Source: Tetrahymena thermophila SB210 (lineage: Eukaryota; Ciliophora; Oligohymenophorea; Hymenostomatida; Tetrahymenidae). From it: a DNA stretch of 64,000 nucleotides. Under the pieces are notes generated by a model. The model worked only from the letters and a program-made list of their open reading frames with translations, did no database searches and was not told the DNA's origin. The position numbers and the translations under genes are program-made. Location: positions 62,001-126,000 of the forward strand of contig NW_002476372.1 in NCBI RefSeq assembly GCF_000189635.1. The letters are read 5' to 3'. Below are positions 9,496 to 21,439 of the stretch, one piece after another; positions within the stretch are counted from its first letter, which is position 1, and each line of letters starts with the position of its first letter.

Positions 9496-11858
9496 ATGAA
9501 CTATTCATATTTTGACTTATTTTCTTAGCAATTTTAATTTAATATTAATGAAAAATAGGTGAAAAAAGGCACATTTATAGGAGCACTTTTAACCTCTGTT
9601 ATCATTTTATTAACATTTTCGTATTTTGTTTACATTATGAAGTAATTTATACACAATTAAATTGAGCCCAATTTCAGATCTCAAAGCTTTATATCAGATG
9701 GGAATATAGAAATGACCCTTGCAAACAACTTAATTGGTTTCAGATTTGAATATGATGTAAATTTAAGCATCGAATCACTAGAAAAATAACAAAACTTAAC
9801 TTATGTCGTTTACTAAGCTTATTTTCAATAAAATAACTAAAACAATTAAGTTAATATTCCTATTGATATTATCAATTGTGATGATTCTAATCTAATTGGT
9901 TATAAATGCTTAGATTTTTCAAAAGTATCTAATTACACGCTAGCTCTGAACACAAATACAAATTTACAATCCTAAATATAGATTTTTATGTACGGATGCT
10001 TGGATATCGATGTTTTTAAAAAAACAGTCCCAAGCAATTGTGCAAATTAAACTGAAATTGATAACATAATTAATGGTGGAAATGCTGGTTTTAGATTAAA
10101 GCTATATACTTCTTAATATAACACAACTTCTTAGGAAACAGAAGTTAACTATAGAAATGCTTATGTTTATACAATAGCTTACTAATAAATATTGTCTCAA
10201 TTAATTGTTCAAAAACAAATCACATCTGTTACGAAAGGATCCATAATATAATCGGAATCTGTTTTTTCTTCTCCTATTTAGTATAGAAAAGAAGCTTAAA
10301 CCATAGATAGATCATATGCCTTTAATTAAATAGGCGTTGGGAGCTATAGCGTTTTACTGATATACCCAGACGAAATAGTTCAGTAAATTAAAATTTAATA
10401 CTCTTCTCTCCCATAAGTAATGTCATTTGTAAATAGTATATTTGCATTTTTGATGCTTTTTGGTTCATTAGGCAGAGTTTTTTCTAAAAATTCTTTGAAG
10501 AAGGATATTTTTATGCTTTTCTTAAAAATTTTGTATTAAGATTAATACCTTGAAATGATGACTTTAAATAAAGACAAATAAAGCATGCAAATAGAGCAAT
10601 AAAATCTTCAGTTATATGTTTAATAATAAAATTATTAAGGAGACGAGGAATAATAACAGGAAAAAGAAGATAACATTGAGTTCAAAGAAGAAGAAGAGTT
10701 AAATCAACACAGCTAAATACCTTAGTTTATGTAGAAATCTAAGATTTAATTGGATAAACAAAAATCTAGCATAAAACTTATAAATAATTCAGAGCAAAGC
10801 TAGTCTCCTAAAATGCTAAACAGAAGATTTTCGTAAAAATATTAAGAATAAAAAAGCGAGTTTTAATATGACTAAAATAACAGTATTTCCTTCGTTTAAA
10901 AATTAAAACAAAATCTATCTAACATAAAACTTATAAATGATTTAGAGCAAAGCTAGTCTCCTTATCTGTTACAGAGAAGATTTTCGTAAAAATAGTAAGA
11001 ATAAAAAAGTGAGCCTTAATGTGAATAAAATAACAGTATGGTCTCTGCAAAAAAATTAAAACAAAATCAAAATTAGAGTTTGGGTACAGTTTCCTCATCT
11101 TAAATATTTAGCTATTAAAAAAATATATAAAAAGACATTTGTTAAAATTATTTTGGATAAATATAACAATCTAGTTCTTTAAAAAAGATCAATATTGCTT
11201 AAGAAATTTAAACTAAAACACAAGATCAAATAAAATAAAAGCAAGTAAATTTTATACTTAACACATTAAAAAATAAATAGCTGGCAATATAAAATAAAAA
11301 AGTATAAAATTTCATTTAGAGTCTCATTTTTAAAGCAAAGTAATTTTTTAAAATTTATATGAGAATTATATTTGAAACTAATATTTAAAAAAAAGTATTT
11401 GCAAGAAAAAAAGTATCAAATAATAAAATCTCAAAAATTAAGTAGAAGAAATCGATTCTCAAATCAAGAAAGAAATGAATATTTAAAATATTTTCAAAGA
11501 CATACAATTTTTGAAAAAGGCAGTCATGCTTATTTTGAATTCAGATCAGCTAGCAGCCCTGCAGCTTATTGGTTTATCTAAAAATTACTTAGACTTTAAA
11601 TTAAAGTCTAAATTTGATAAAAACTCTGACGAGATAATTCTAGGTAAAAACATTATAAAAGCTTAAAAAATTTAACCATTATTTTATTAAATAGAAAAGA
11701 ATCTTTCTCATTTTGAAAAACAGTTTGCTATTTCTCAATCTGAGTATTTACAGTTTTATGAATTAGAATAATTCTTATAAAGATGTTCAAAAACTTAAAA
11801 TTTAAAAGAATTGGACAAAAGAATTTTATCTTCATTAAAAATTGATAATTAATATTGA
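9496..11858 (+). CDS. Ciliate-type two-pass transmembrane protein, tandem copy 2
   Basis: Exons 9496..11339, 11396..11643 and 11695..11858 encode 751 residues, very close to copy 1 throughout the first 330 residues, including both TM segments and the four loop Cys. It differs most in the tail: the poly-Gln run is much shorter and both 52-residue tail repeats have small deletions. The first intron is 56 nt, the second 51 nt. The reading frame immediately upstream of the first acceptor contains a TGA, which confirms that splicing is required there. Same inferred topology as copy 1. Function unknown. Confidence 0.87.
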
Positions 11859-11951
11859 AAATTATATTTATTAAATAATTATATATATATTTGAATTTAT
11901 TGATATCTAAAAGTGAAAAAATTTAATAAACTATAGCTGTTCCTGCATTTA

Positions 11952-11989
11952 AAATATCACAGATCATGATATCATGATTTGTGATATTT
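11952..11989. repeat. 38-bp near-perfect palindrome
   Basis: Two 19-nt arms (AAATATCACAGATCATGAT and its complement) abut without a loop and differ at one position. It lies 94 bp after the stop codon of copy 2. It could be a cruciform or terminator hairpin, or a relic of an inverted-repeat element. Confidence 0.75.
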
Positions 11990-12182
11990 CAAATAATTTT
12001 TATATTACTAATGAATATTTTTTTTTTTAAATCTTTATTATTTTCTATATATTTGATTTCTTATATTTTACAAAAATTAATCAAAATACAGAAACCTTTT
12101 TTCAAATTTTTTTAAATGGATTTATATTAAAAGAAGGAAAGATTTAAAATTTCTTTAGAGAAATCACAGTATAAACATTTAT

Positions 12183-12252
12183 TATAGCATTTTCAGATAT
12201 TAAATTCTTATGGATGCGGAAAATTAAGAATTTAATTCCTGGATTAGCTATA
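12183..12252. repeat. Nested inverted repeat with TATAGC...GCTATA ends
   Basis: ATTAAATTCTTA (12199-12210) pairs perfectly with 12225-12236. Outside it TATAGC (12183-12188) pairs with GCTATA (12247-12252). It resembles a very short mobile-element relic. TATAGCA also precedes the hairpin at 3856. Confidence 0.5.
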
Positions 12253-12428
12253 AATAAAGTAAATTAATTAAATAAATAAATAATTTTATTTTAATTTTTA
12301 TCATAAATAAAATCTTTGTTTTATGATTTTTTAATTTAATTATATAATTTCAGATATTCAATTTTAAATTTTAAGTTTGCTTTCTAGTTTATTATCATTT
12401 ATTTGTAAATAGTACAAAAGTGAAATTC

Positions 12429-12559
12429 CATATGAAGTGATTTTGCTTGAAGGAATACTATATTTAATAATATTTAAATACAAAAAATTCATAATTTAAA
12501 AAGTAGAACTATTAAAAGTAAAGTATTAAAAAATAATAAAGAAAAATAATATAAAAATA
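12429..12559 (+). promoter_or_regulatory. Conserved 5' flank of copy 3
   Basis: CATATGAAGTGATTTTGCTT begins 131 bp before the ATG, followed by AAAAAGTAGAACTATTAAAA as in the other two copies. The role is inferred from conservation only. Confidence 0.4.
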
Positions 12560-14934
12560 ATGAACTATTCATATTTCGACTTATTTTCTTAGTAATTTTA
12601 GTTCAATATAAATGAAAAATAGGTGAAAAAAGGCACATTTATAGGAGCACTTTTAACCTCTGTTATCATTTTATTAACTTTTTCATATTTTGTTTACATT
12701 ATGAAGTAATTTATACACAATTAAATTGAGCCAAGTTTCAGATCTCAAAGCTTTATATCAAATGGAAATATAGAAATGACCCTTACAAACAACTTAATTG
12801 GTTTCAGATTTGATTATGATTTAAATTTAAGCATCGAATCACTAGAAAAATAACAAAACTTAACTTATATCGTTTACTAAGCTTATTATCAATAAAATAA
12901 CTAAACCGATGTAATACATATTCCTATTGATATAATCGAATGTGATGACTCCAATCTAATTGGTTATAAGTGCTTGGATTTTTCAAAAGTATCTAATTAT
13001 ACACTAGCGCTAAACACAAATACAAATTTACAATCCTAAATATAGATTTTTATGTACGGATGCTTAGATGTCGATCTTTTTAAATAAACAATCCCAAGCA
13101 ATTGTGCAAACTAAACTGAAATTGATAACATAGTTAATGGTGGAAACGCAGGTTTTAGACTAAAGCTCTATACTTCTTAATATAACACAACTTCTTAGCT
13201 AACAGAAGTTAACTATAGAAATGCTTATGTTTATACAATAGCTTACTAATAAGTATTGTCTCAATTAATTGTTCAAAAACAAATCACATCTGTTACGAAA
13301 GGATCCATAATATAAACAGAATCTGCTTTTTCTTCTCCTATTTAGTATAGAAAAGAATCCTAAATTATAGATAGATCGTATGCCTTTAATTAAATAGGCG
13401 TTGGGAGTTATAGCGTTTTGCTGATATACCCAGACGAAATAGTTCAGCAAATTAAAATTTAATACTCTTCTCTCCCATAAGTTATGTCTTTTGTGAATAG
13501 TATATTTGCATTTTTGATGCTTTTAGGTTCATTAGGTAGAATTTTTTCTAAAAACTCTTTGAAGAAGGATATTTTTATGCTTTTCTTAAAAATTTTGTAT
13601 TAAGATTAATATCTTGAAATGATGACTTTAAATAAAGAATACAAAAACACTCAAATGGAGCAATAAAATCTTCAGCTATATGCTTAATAGTAAAGTTATC
13701 AAGGATAGGAGGAATAACAATAAGAAGAAGATAAAATTGAGTTCAAAGAAGAGGAAGAATTAAATCAACAAAGCTAAATACCTTAGTTTATTCAGAAATC
13801 TAAGATTTAATTGGATAGACAAAAAGTTAACTTAAAACTTATAAATGATTAAGAGCGAAGCTAGTCTCCTAAAATGCTAAATATACATGATATGATTTCG
13901 TTAAAAAGTTAAGAATAAAAAAGTGAGTTTTAATATGAATAAAATAACAGTTTTACTTCTGTTTAAAAATTAAAACAAAATCTATCTAATATAAAACTTA
14001 TAAATGATTTAGAGCAAACATAGTCACCTTATATACTAAATAGAAATGATAGGCTTTAGTAAAAATATTAAGAATAAAAAAGTGAGTCTTAATATGATTA
14101 AAATAGCAATATTACCTCTTCTTAAAAAATAAAACAAAATGTAAATTTGAGTATGGGTACAGTTTCCTCATCTTAAACATATAATTTTAACTAATAGAAA
14201 TATTTATTATAAAAAGTCATTAGTTAAAATTACTCAGGATAAACATAAAAATCTATTCATTGTAAGAAGATCAATCTTGGCTAAGAAATTTAAACTAAAA
14301 CAAAAGATCTAATAAAATCAACACAACTAAATTTTATATTGAACACATTTAAAAATAAATAGTTGGCAATAAAAAATTAAAAAGTATAAAATTTCATTTA
14401 GAGTCTCATTTTTAAAGCAAAGTAATTTTTTAAATTCATATTAGAATAATTATATGAAATTAATTTTTAAAAGTATTTGCAAGAAAAAAAGTAGCAAATT
14501 ATAAAATCTTAAAAATTAAGTTGAAGAAATTGATTCTCAAATCAAGAAAGAAATGAATATTTAAAATATTTTCAAAGACATACAATTTTTGAAAAAGGCA
14601 GTCATGCTCATTTTGAATTCAGATCAGCTAGCTGCCCTGCAACTTATTGGCTTATCTAAAAATTACTTAGACTTTAAATTAAAGTCTAAATTTGATAAAA
14701 ACTCTGACGAGATAATTCTAGGTATAAGCATAATAATAGCTTAAAAATTAAAAATTATTTTATTAAATAGATAAGAATCTTTCTCATTTTGAAAAGCAGT
14801 TTGCTATTTCTCAATCTGACTATTTACAGTTTTGTGAATTAGAATAATTCTTATAAAGATGCTCAAAAACTTAAAATTTAAAAGAATTAGACAAAAGAAT
14901 TTTATCTTCATTAAATATTGATCATATAAGTTGA
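12560..14934 (+). CDS. Ciliate-type two-pass transmembrane protein, tandem copy 3
   Basis: Exons 12560..14421, 14474..14721 and 14771..14934 encode 757 residues with the same two TM segments, Cys-containing loop, tail repeats and helical C-terminus as copies 1 and 2. Its second intron is 49 nt rather than 51. Without splicing this 2-nt difference would shift the frame and end the protein at TGA in the next few dozen bases. With splicing all three copies share the downstream frame (LDKNLSHFEKQF). This is good internal evidence for that intron. Function unknown. Confidence 0.87.
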
Positions 14935-15232
14935 AAATAATTTTTATTATTTAATAATGAATTTATAAATTTTTAAATATCTCAAAGTGAAAAAATTTAA
15001 TAGACGATATAATTTTTTTTAAATATTGAATATTTGTTGGATGATTAATTTATTTATATTTTAAATAAAAAAACTTTATTAATTGATTGATAAGTAAGTA
15101 AGTCTTTTCTTTGATAACTCTAACTAAAAAGAAATATAAAAAAAATGACTAAATAACAAATTAAACTACTAAATTAATTTTATTTTAATATTAAAAATAA
15201 TAAAATATTTTTTGAAAAGTTTTATTTATCAC

Positions 15233-16640
15233 TCAATTGATTAAAGACTGTTAAGCTTCGTCGTCTCTGTAGAATGGGTCTTTAGCGCGTCTTCCATGAG
15301 AAAAGTAAGAAAAGACATCTATTTAAGATCCAAAAATTAAAAATATAATAGCCATAATAATAACTATTGCAAATGCTACTTCTTTGTACAATCTGCTTTA
15401 TTCTTCTTGTTCCTCTTCTTTTTTATTTTATTCTACCTTTTAAATAATTTCTTAGTTTTGTTCTTTGCTTTATTCATTCACTTAGTTAATTTAATCTTCT
15501 AAATATTCTTCTTTTTCCATCAATTATTTATCATCATCGACTTCATAGACTCCAGGTTCTTCTGGTTCTTATTGCTCTACTGGCTCAGAGTTTTCAAGTA
15601 TTTCCTATATCATTTCTTGTTCATCTAAAAATTTCTCATGCATTTGATCACCTACTTACATTAAATCTTAGATTTCTTTTTCTAGTTGTTTTAAAGTTTC
15701 TGAATCTTCATATTCTTCTTTTAGATTTTTCAATTACTCTCCTTCTTCACTAATTATTTTAAGCTCGTTTTCTTAATTCAAAACTATTGGCTCAAGTTAA
15801 TCTTATCCTTGTGAGGTCTCAAATATTGAATCAATAGTATCCTGTAAAAATCCAGTATCGTATGTTTCTTTGAGTGTTGTTGTATTATCTTCAAGCTAAT
15901 TTTTAGTTTATAGCTTATTTAAATTTGCTTCTATTTTCTCAAGAGTCTTTCTTTATGCTTCTACAAAAGAATCATATTTTTTCTTATTTTATGCTGCTTT
16001 ATCTGAGAACTAAGTTTATATTATTAACTCATTTTCTCCTGAGTTCTTAAGTTAATTTCTAGTTTACTAAAACCATTATTTTTCCTTTGCGATTAATTCC
16101 TAAATTTCTTTTTTCTTTTACTTAGCAGATTTTTATCTTTATTTTTAAGACTAAGATTTGCTACCATTTTTCGCATATGGATGGAAGAAGTAACCTTCAT
16201 TTAAATCATCTTAAATTTCATCTAAAGTAGACTCTCCTATAATGTTAGTTGTTAATTTTACATCATCTGCGATATTTTTTTTAGACTCTTCTTCCTATTT
16301 ATCATGTATTTTTTTGACAGATTCCTTTAAAGCGTAAAGCATTTCATCATCAGAAAGAGTTTCATCATTATTTTTATTATACAAATCTTCTAAAACTCCC
16401 TCTGATTTTAGCAGTGTATCTTCGATTTCTTCTTCAATCTACAAAAGTTCTTAATCACTCACTTAATCCTCTTTATATTAATGAAATATTTTCAATCAAA
16501 AAACAAAAAGGAAAAAATTTACATGCTTTTTAATACTCGTCGAACTACCTTCCTAAAGGCGTTCCCATAATAAGTTATCCATTACAAATACAAATAATGC
16601 TAAATACTAAAATGATGCTAAGTAATATCTTGCTTTTCAT
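15233..16640 (-). CDS. Type I membrane protein with acidic coiled ectodomain
   Basis: Exons 16523..16640 and 15233..16470 (52-nt intron) encode 451 residues. The first 21 residues, MKSKILLSIILVFSIICICNG, form a typical signal peptide. The middle is rich in Glu, Lys and Gln, with long charged helical stretches likely to be coiled coil. One TM segment lies at about 402-420 (VAFAIVIIMAIIFLIFG). A 30-residue cytosolic tail contains FSHGRRAKDPFYRDDE. It converges on copy 3 of the two-pass family. A truncated duplicate of its 3' end lies at 9003-9340. I do not recognise the family. An ER or secretory-pathway membrane protein is the reasonable inference. Confidence 0.85.
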
Positions 16641-17721
16641 AACTGAGTAATAATGAATATGACTTTTTATCAAAAGTAGCAAACAATTTGTTTAATTTTT
16701 TGATATAAGATTTTTGTAAGAATTTTTTGTTTGTTTTTTATAGTTTTTAATCATAAAATCTTAAAACTTTACGTTTTTAAAAATACCAAATCAAAATTAT
16801 AAAAAAATTAATTAACTTTTTATAATATTTTAAATCTATCTATTAAAATCTCTATAATTAAACATATCTAAAACAATCAATTAATTAAATTAATTAATTA
16901 ATCATATTTTTGAATGGCTTTTTTTAAATAATATTTTATTGTTGAATATTTTTAACTTATATTTTTTTTATGAAAATAACATTTATTATTTAATTCCTAA
17001 AAATATTATTTAACAAATATTAAATTATTTTTTTATCTAAACATTTATTAAAGAAGAAATAATTTTTATTTTTAAGATCTATTTTTCTTAGAATTTTTTA
17101 AAGTTAAAAAGAGAGTGAAAAGTTTAATTTAAATTTTTACATAAACAGATATCTATCATTTAGCTAATTATGATTTATTAGAATATAGCTGTAAAAAATT
17201 TTTCCTACTTTTTGACACTAATTATAGATAATTTATTTAAATTTAGATAATAAAATAATTATGATATTGATAAAAAAATATATATTTATCAATATACATA
17301 CATTCAGAATTAAAAAAAAAAATTAATTTAATTTTTTAATTTCATTTTTTTAAGTTAAAAATAATAAATAATAAAAGAAATTGAATATTTGCTTATTTAT
17401 TTATTAATTTATTTATTGGAAATAGATTTGAAAGTAAATAACTAATTTATTAGTTAGTATAAGGAGAGACGAAGAATTAAGTTTATATGACTTTAGTTAG
17501 CTATTTGATTAAGCTATAAAAAATATTATTTTTGTTTGTAATTTGATATATAAATATTTAATAAATAATAATAATAGCAAATAAACATACAAAGCAATTA
17601 ATTAATTAATTTTTGTATTTAAAAATTAAAAAATATAATAGCGCAAAGTTAATAAATATATTAATAGATAGATATTTTACTTAATTTTCATTTTAAAAGC
17701 TAGTCAGTCTCACTATAAAAA
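16641..17721. other. Divergent intergenic region
   Basis: AT-rich sequence between the minus-strand type I membrane gene and SEH1. It should carry both promoters. I see no gene or defined site in it. Confidence 0.5.
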
Positions 17722-19838
17722 ATGAATTAGGAAGGATTTCAAGCAATCAACACTTTTCATTAAGATATAATACACGATATATCATTTGACTGTAATTATT
17801 TATTTACATTAGCAATCAAACCAATTAAAAGTAGCAATAAAACAGCTAGAAAAACAAATTAATGCTTTTGAAATTAGCTTATTAAAGCACATATTTGATT
17901 CGATTTGAATGATAAATTTATCAAATAAAAATATTTCATGAAAATGCAGATATTTTATCTAGACAAAGAGTAAATATACTTTTATAATCAAGCAATTCTT
18001 CTCCTTAAAAGTATAAATAAAATTATTTAGCTGGCAGAGTGCTTAGTTTAAAAAATAAGGATTTGTTCAAAAAATAATTATTAAGATTATTAATCTCGCT
18101 TTAAGATTTATTGATGAATTAACAAGCTAAATTCATAAAAGATAAAAAATTATTCAGGTATAGCTATATAGTTCTCCATGATATTAGGAGAGTATATCTT
18201 GAATACCCCATTTCTCTTTATCCCTCGTTTGACTCCACTTCAACTATTTAAGTCATAGCGGCAACACTTAAGGGAATGAATTTTTTCTACACTTATTTTT
18301 TTACTAATTAAATTAATTAAATAATTTTGTTAGTATGAATCAATCATAGCTAAAATCTTTAGCAAGATATCTTATTAAATAAAGAAAAGCTAGCATTAAT
18401 TAATTATCTTACCTAACATTTATTTATAATCAATTCATAAAATCAATTAAATATCTTATGGGTTTGCTTTCTAATCAATTTTTATTCACATTAACAAATA
18501 AACAAAAAAACAAACAAATAAATAAATAGAATCAAAAACTTGATTTTTTTTATTCAAATTTTATTTATAAATGGTTTCTTATATTATTTTTAGTTTTTTT
18601 AGCTGTTTTTGCAATTAATTTACAATAAAAAATTTAATTTTGGAATAAATTTATTTTAAAACAAATAAATTGTTTTAAACCTGAATGAATTTTAAATTTT
18701 ATTTACTTATTTTTAAATTAATTAATTATTAATTTCTTTATTATTTTAATGCTTGATTAAAGGGTATGGTTAAAGACTAGTCACTTGTTCATCTGACAGA
18801 AATGTAAAAATTTGGCATAAAAACTAATCAGGAAAATGGGATTTATACCACTCAATCACTAATCAAGAAGGTCCAGTTAGGAAAGTAAAATGGGCTCATC
18901 CTTAATTTGGAACTATTTTGGCTGCATGCTCAATGGATCGCTCTATTCATATTTATTAAGAATATAAAGATATTACTTCAATACAAAAGGATCCCAATGA
19001 ATAATAATTATAAAGTAATTTATTTTTCTTTTAAAGATTTAAATTAAAATTTTTTGTTTTAGAATAATGGAAACCCATCAAAATCTATAACGACAAAGAA
19101 GTTATTGAAGACATGAAATTTGCTCCTATACATGTTGGTTTAATATTAGCTGTTGCAAGAGCTGATGGAAGGATTAGTATTTTCCAATTTAAAGATCTTT
19201 TGAACTTACAAATTCATGAGCAAATCTCGAATATCTCTGTCTCTCCTTTAGGAATTAATAGTATTTCTTGGAACAAAAATAGATTTGATAAGAAGCATAT
19301 GATTGCAGTCGGATGTAAAGATAGAGATACATCTCAAACTAAAAATTAAAATGGAATTAACGGCGTCAATTAAAAGTATATCGATGAAGAAATCAAATCC
19401 GGTTAATCCTTCAAAATTATTGTCTTCAACAGTCTTTAAACTGTAAATGCTTAAGATCACTATCAAATGAAATTTGAATTCCAAGAAAGCAATGCTTAAT
19501 AACTTATGCACACCTAAAATGTAAGTGATGTATCCTGGAGTTTAATAAATGGAAGATCTTTTCATTTAATTGCAACATGTGGTAAAGAAGGAGCCAGAAT
19601 TTGGTACATGAAACAATTATCTACAAACTAAAATGTCATATAAGTTATTAAAGTTATTGACTTGTTTGATCAAAATTACAGAGAAAGCATTGAAGTCCAA
19701 AAGATATCTTGGAATATTATGGCTTCACTAGTAGCAACCTCTGACAGCAACAACGAAATTAAAATCTTTAAATGTGTCGGAATGGGTAAATGGGAAAAAA
19801 TTAAGAGTATTAAAGAAACTTAGGATTCAGAATAATGA
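17722..19838 (+). CDS. SEH1: Nucleoporin SEH1 (WD40)
   Basis: Exons 17722..17791, 18763..19014 and 19063..19838 encode 365 residues. SEH1 is a WD40 propeller subunit of the nuclear pore Y-complex (and of SEA/GATOR2 in other eukaryotes). Family marks: HQDIIHDISFD followed across the first intron by WYGQRLVTCSSDRNVKIW, then [53 protein letters not shown] and the late blades VSDVSWSLINGRSFHLIAT and IEVQKISWN. The VKFAPxHxGLxLA motif and length favour SEH1 over its relative SEC13. The join after codon 23 restores the canonical FDxYGxRL motif. The first intron is 971 nt, unusually long for this window, and contains a relatively GC-rich patch. Confidence 0.88.
18165..18280. other. Relatively GC-rich patch inside SEH1 intron 1
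   Basis: About 115 bp (near GTTCTCCATGATATTAGGAG through CATAGCGGCAACACTTAAGG) has clearly more G+C than the flanking intron and no supported coding frame on either strand. A TTAAGT...ACTTAA short stem is present. An intronic non-coding RNA is possible, but no snoRNA boxes are convincing. Confidence 0.3.
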
Positions 19839-20234
19839 AAAAACAAACTATTCTTTTTATTTTCAAATTTGTTATTAACACCTATTTATTATGTTAAATA
19901 TAATCAACAAATTTTCTAAATTATTAAAATATTTATTTATTTATTATTTATATATTTATTATTTTCACATTTTTTGTTTTTGGATTTATTTTTTAAAACT
20001 ATTTAATTAGTTTATGTTTAACAACTTATCAAGATAAATTTAACAAAAATCAACATATCTATTTTTATGAGTTGATTATTTCTAATATATTTATTTTTAG
20101 ATATTTTTTAATTAATTTGAAAATTTATTTTATATTTATATTAAACATTTTTCAAAAATTAAAATTTTGCATTTACGTATTCATTTAAAAAAAAATATTT
20201 TTTTATAATTCCGCTGATTACACACATACATATA

Positions 20235-20281
<47 letters not shown>

Positions 20282-20283
20282 AT
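20235..20283. repeat. (AAAT)n microsatellite
   Basis: About twelve consecutive AAAT units, following a short ATACAT tract. Confidence 0.9.
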
Positions 20284-20467
20284 ATCGAATTAGCAGAATT
20301 GTAAAACCAGGAAAGGATATATATATATAAATTAGCTATTTAAAATATAATCTGTTTTAGTACGTAAAATTTTCTTTTCATTTTTTGATACTAATAATAA
20401 TAATTTAATTAAATTTACTGTTTATTCTCATTTTTGCATTTAGTTTTTAAAATTGCATATTGAATGA

Positions 20468-20830
20468 CTAACTGAGTCAGTCCTCCAGCCAGACTATGAA
20501 GAATTATATTTTCTAAAGTTAATTTATGCTTTTGGTCAATCAATACAGTCAAACAAATATTTTGAAATAATATGCAATTTTATTACACCATCTTAAATGT
20601 TGTTAAAGAAGTAATAAATTTCATTATGAATTTCAGTTATAATAAAAGAATATTTATGGTTAGAACTATCTTTCTATAATATTTAAACCATAAAGGAACT
20701 AAAATCTAAAACTAAAATATATCAATACATATTTAATGATATAATAACATTAAATATGTTTGCTTTAATTTACCAAATTTATAATAAATGATAAGATGAT
20801 TTATAAAAAGACTATTGTCAACTATTTTTA
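20468..20830 (+). pseudogene. Possible decayed coding segment with in-frame TGA codons
   Basis: One plus-strand frame carries stretches of protein-like composition, for example LQPDYEELYFLKLIYAFGQS, later IIKEYLWLELSF and DDLQKDYCQLFLVAV. The frame is broken by TGA codons near 20609 and 20789, and again soon after 20840. No family is recognised. It may be a pseudogene or chance. Confidence 0.3.
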
Positions 20831-21332
20831 GTTGCTGTTTGAAGATATTGACAGATAAAGAACAAATTTATTTTAAATTAAAAACAAACTGATTAATATT
20901 AATTATTAAATAAAAAAAATACCACTAATTCAATTAATCATCAAAAATAATCTTATAATTAAATATACAAGTAAGTATTCATCAAAAATTAAAATAATGA
21001 ATTAGCCCTTCTCTTTCATGAATTTTAAATTAGCTTAGATTCTACATCATAAAAATTAGGCTGTTTTTTCTTTTGAAATCTGAAGATTCAATTTGGTTTT
21101 TATATAAATATCTAAATTAAATTTTGCTATTTCAAATACCACATAATGAAGTATATGTAATACATTTTTTTATAATAGAAAGTCTAACATAAAAATCAAA
21201 ATATTTAAGTTTAATTTATTTTCTTTATCTGAGATAGATATTATAGATTAGTTTTAACATATATAATAATTACCATTTTACTCTTTTCAAATCTAAAATA
21301 ATACTCAAGTAAATACACATTTATTTATTTAA

Positions 21333-21422
<90 letters not shown>

Positions 21423-21439
21423 GGTTAGTTAGTTAGTTA
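21333..21439. repeat. (TTAG)n microsatellite, ~27 units
   Basis: A nearly uninterrupted TTAG tetranucleotide run with a single TTGG variant at 21421-21424. It is not the TTGGGG telomeric repeat of Tetrahymena. Confidence 0.95.

Larger units (their letters stand above)
11859..12428. other. Spacer between copies 2 and 3, with palindromes
   Basis: No gene. It contains a near-perfect 38-bp palindrome (11952-11989) and nested inverted repeats at 12183-12252. The truncated neighbour-gene fragment seen after copy 1 is absent here. Confidence 0.6.

Noticed and set aside
11372..11581. Open frame starting MKLIFKKKYLQ inside copy 2 of the two-pass family
   Set aside because: It is the wrong frame. The conserved frame is reached by splicing 11340..11395, which places the protein-like sequence one base over in all three copies.
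14722..14770. Apparent frameshift in copy 3 of the two-pass membrane family
   Set aside because: The 2-nt difference falls inside an intron with GT...TTAAATAG borders, and the downstream frame is preserved.
21333..21439. (TTAG)n as an internal telomere-like tract
   Set aside because: The ciliate telomere repeat would be TTGGGG/CCCCAA. This is a plain microsatellite.
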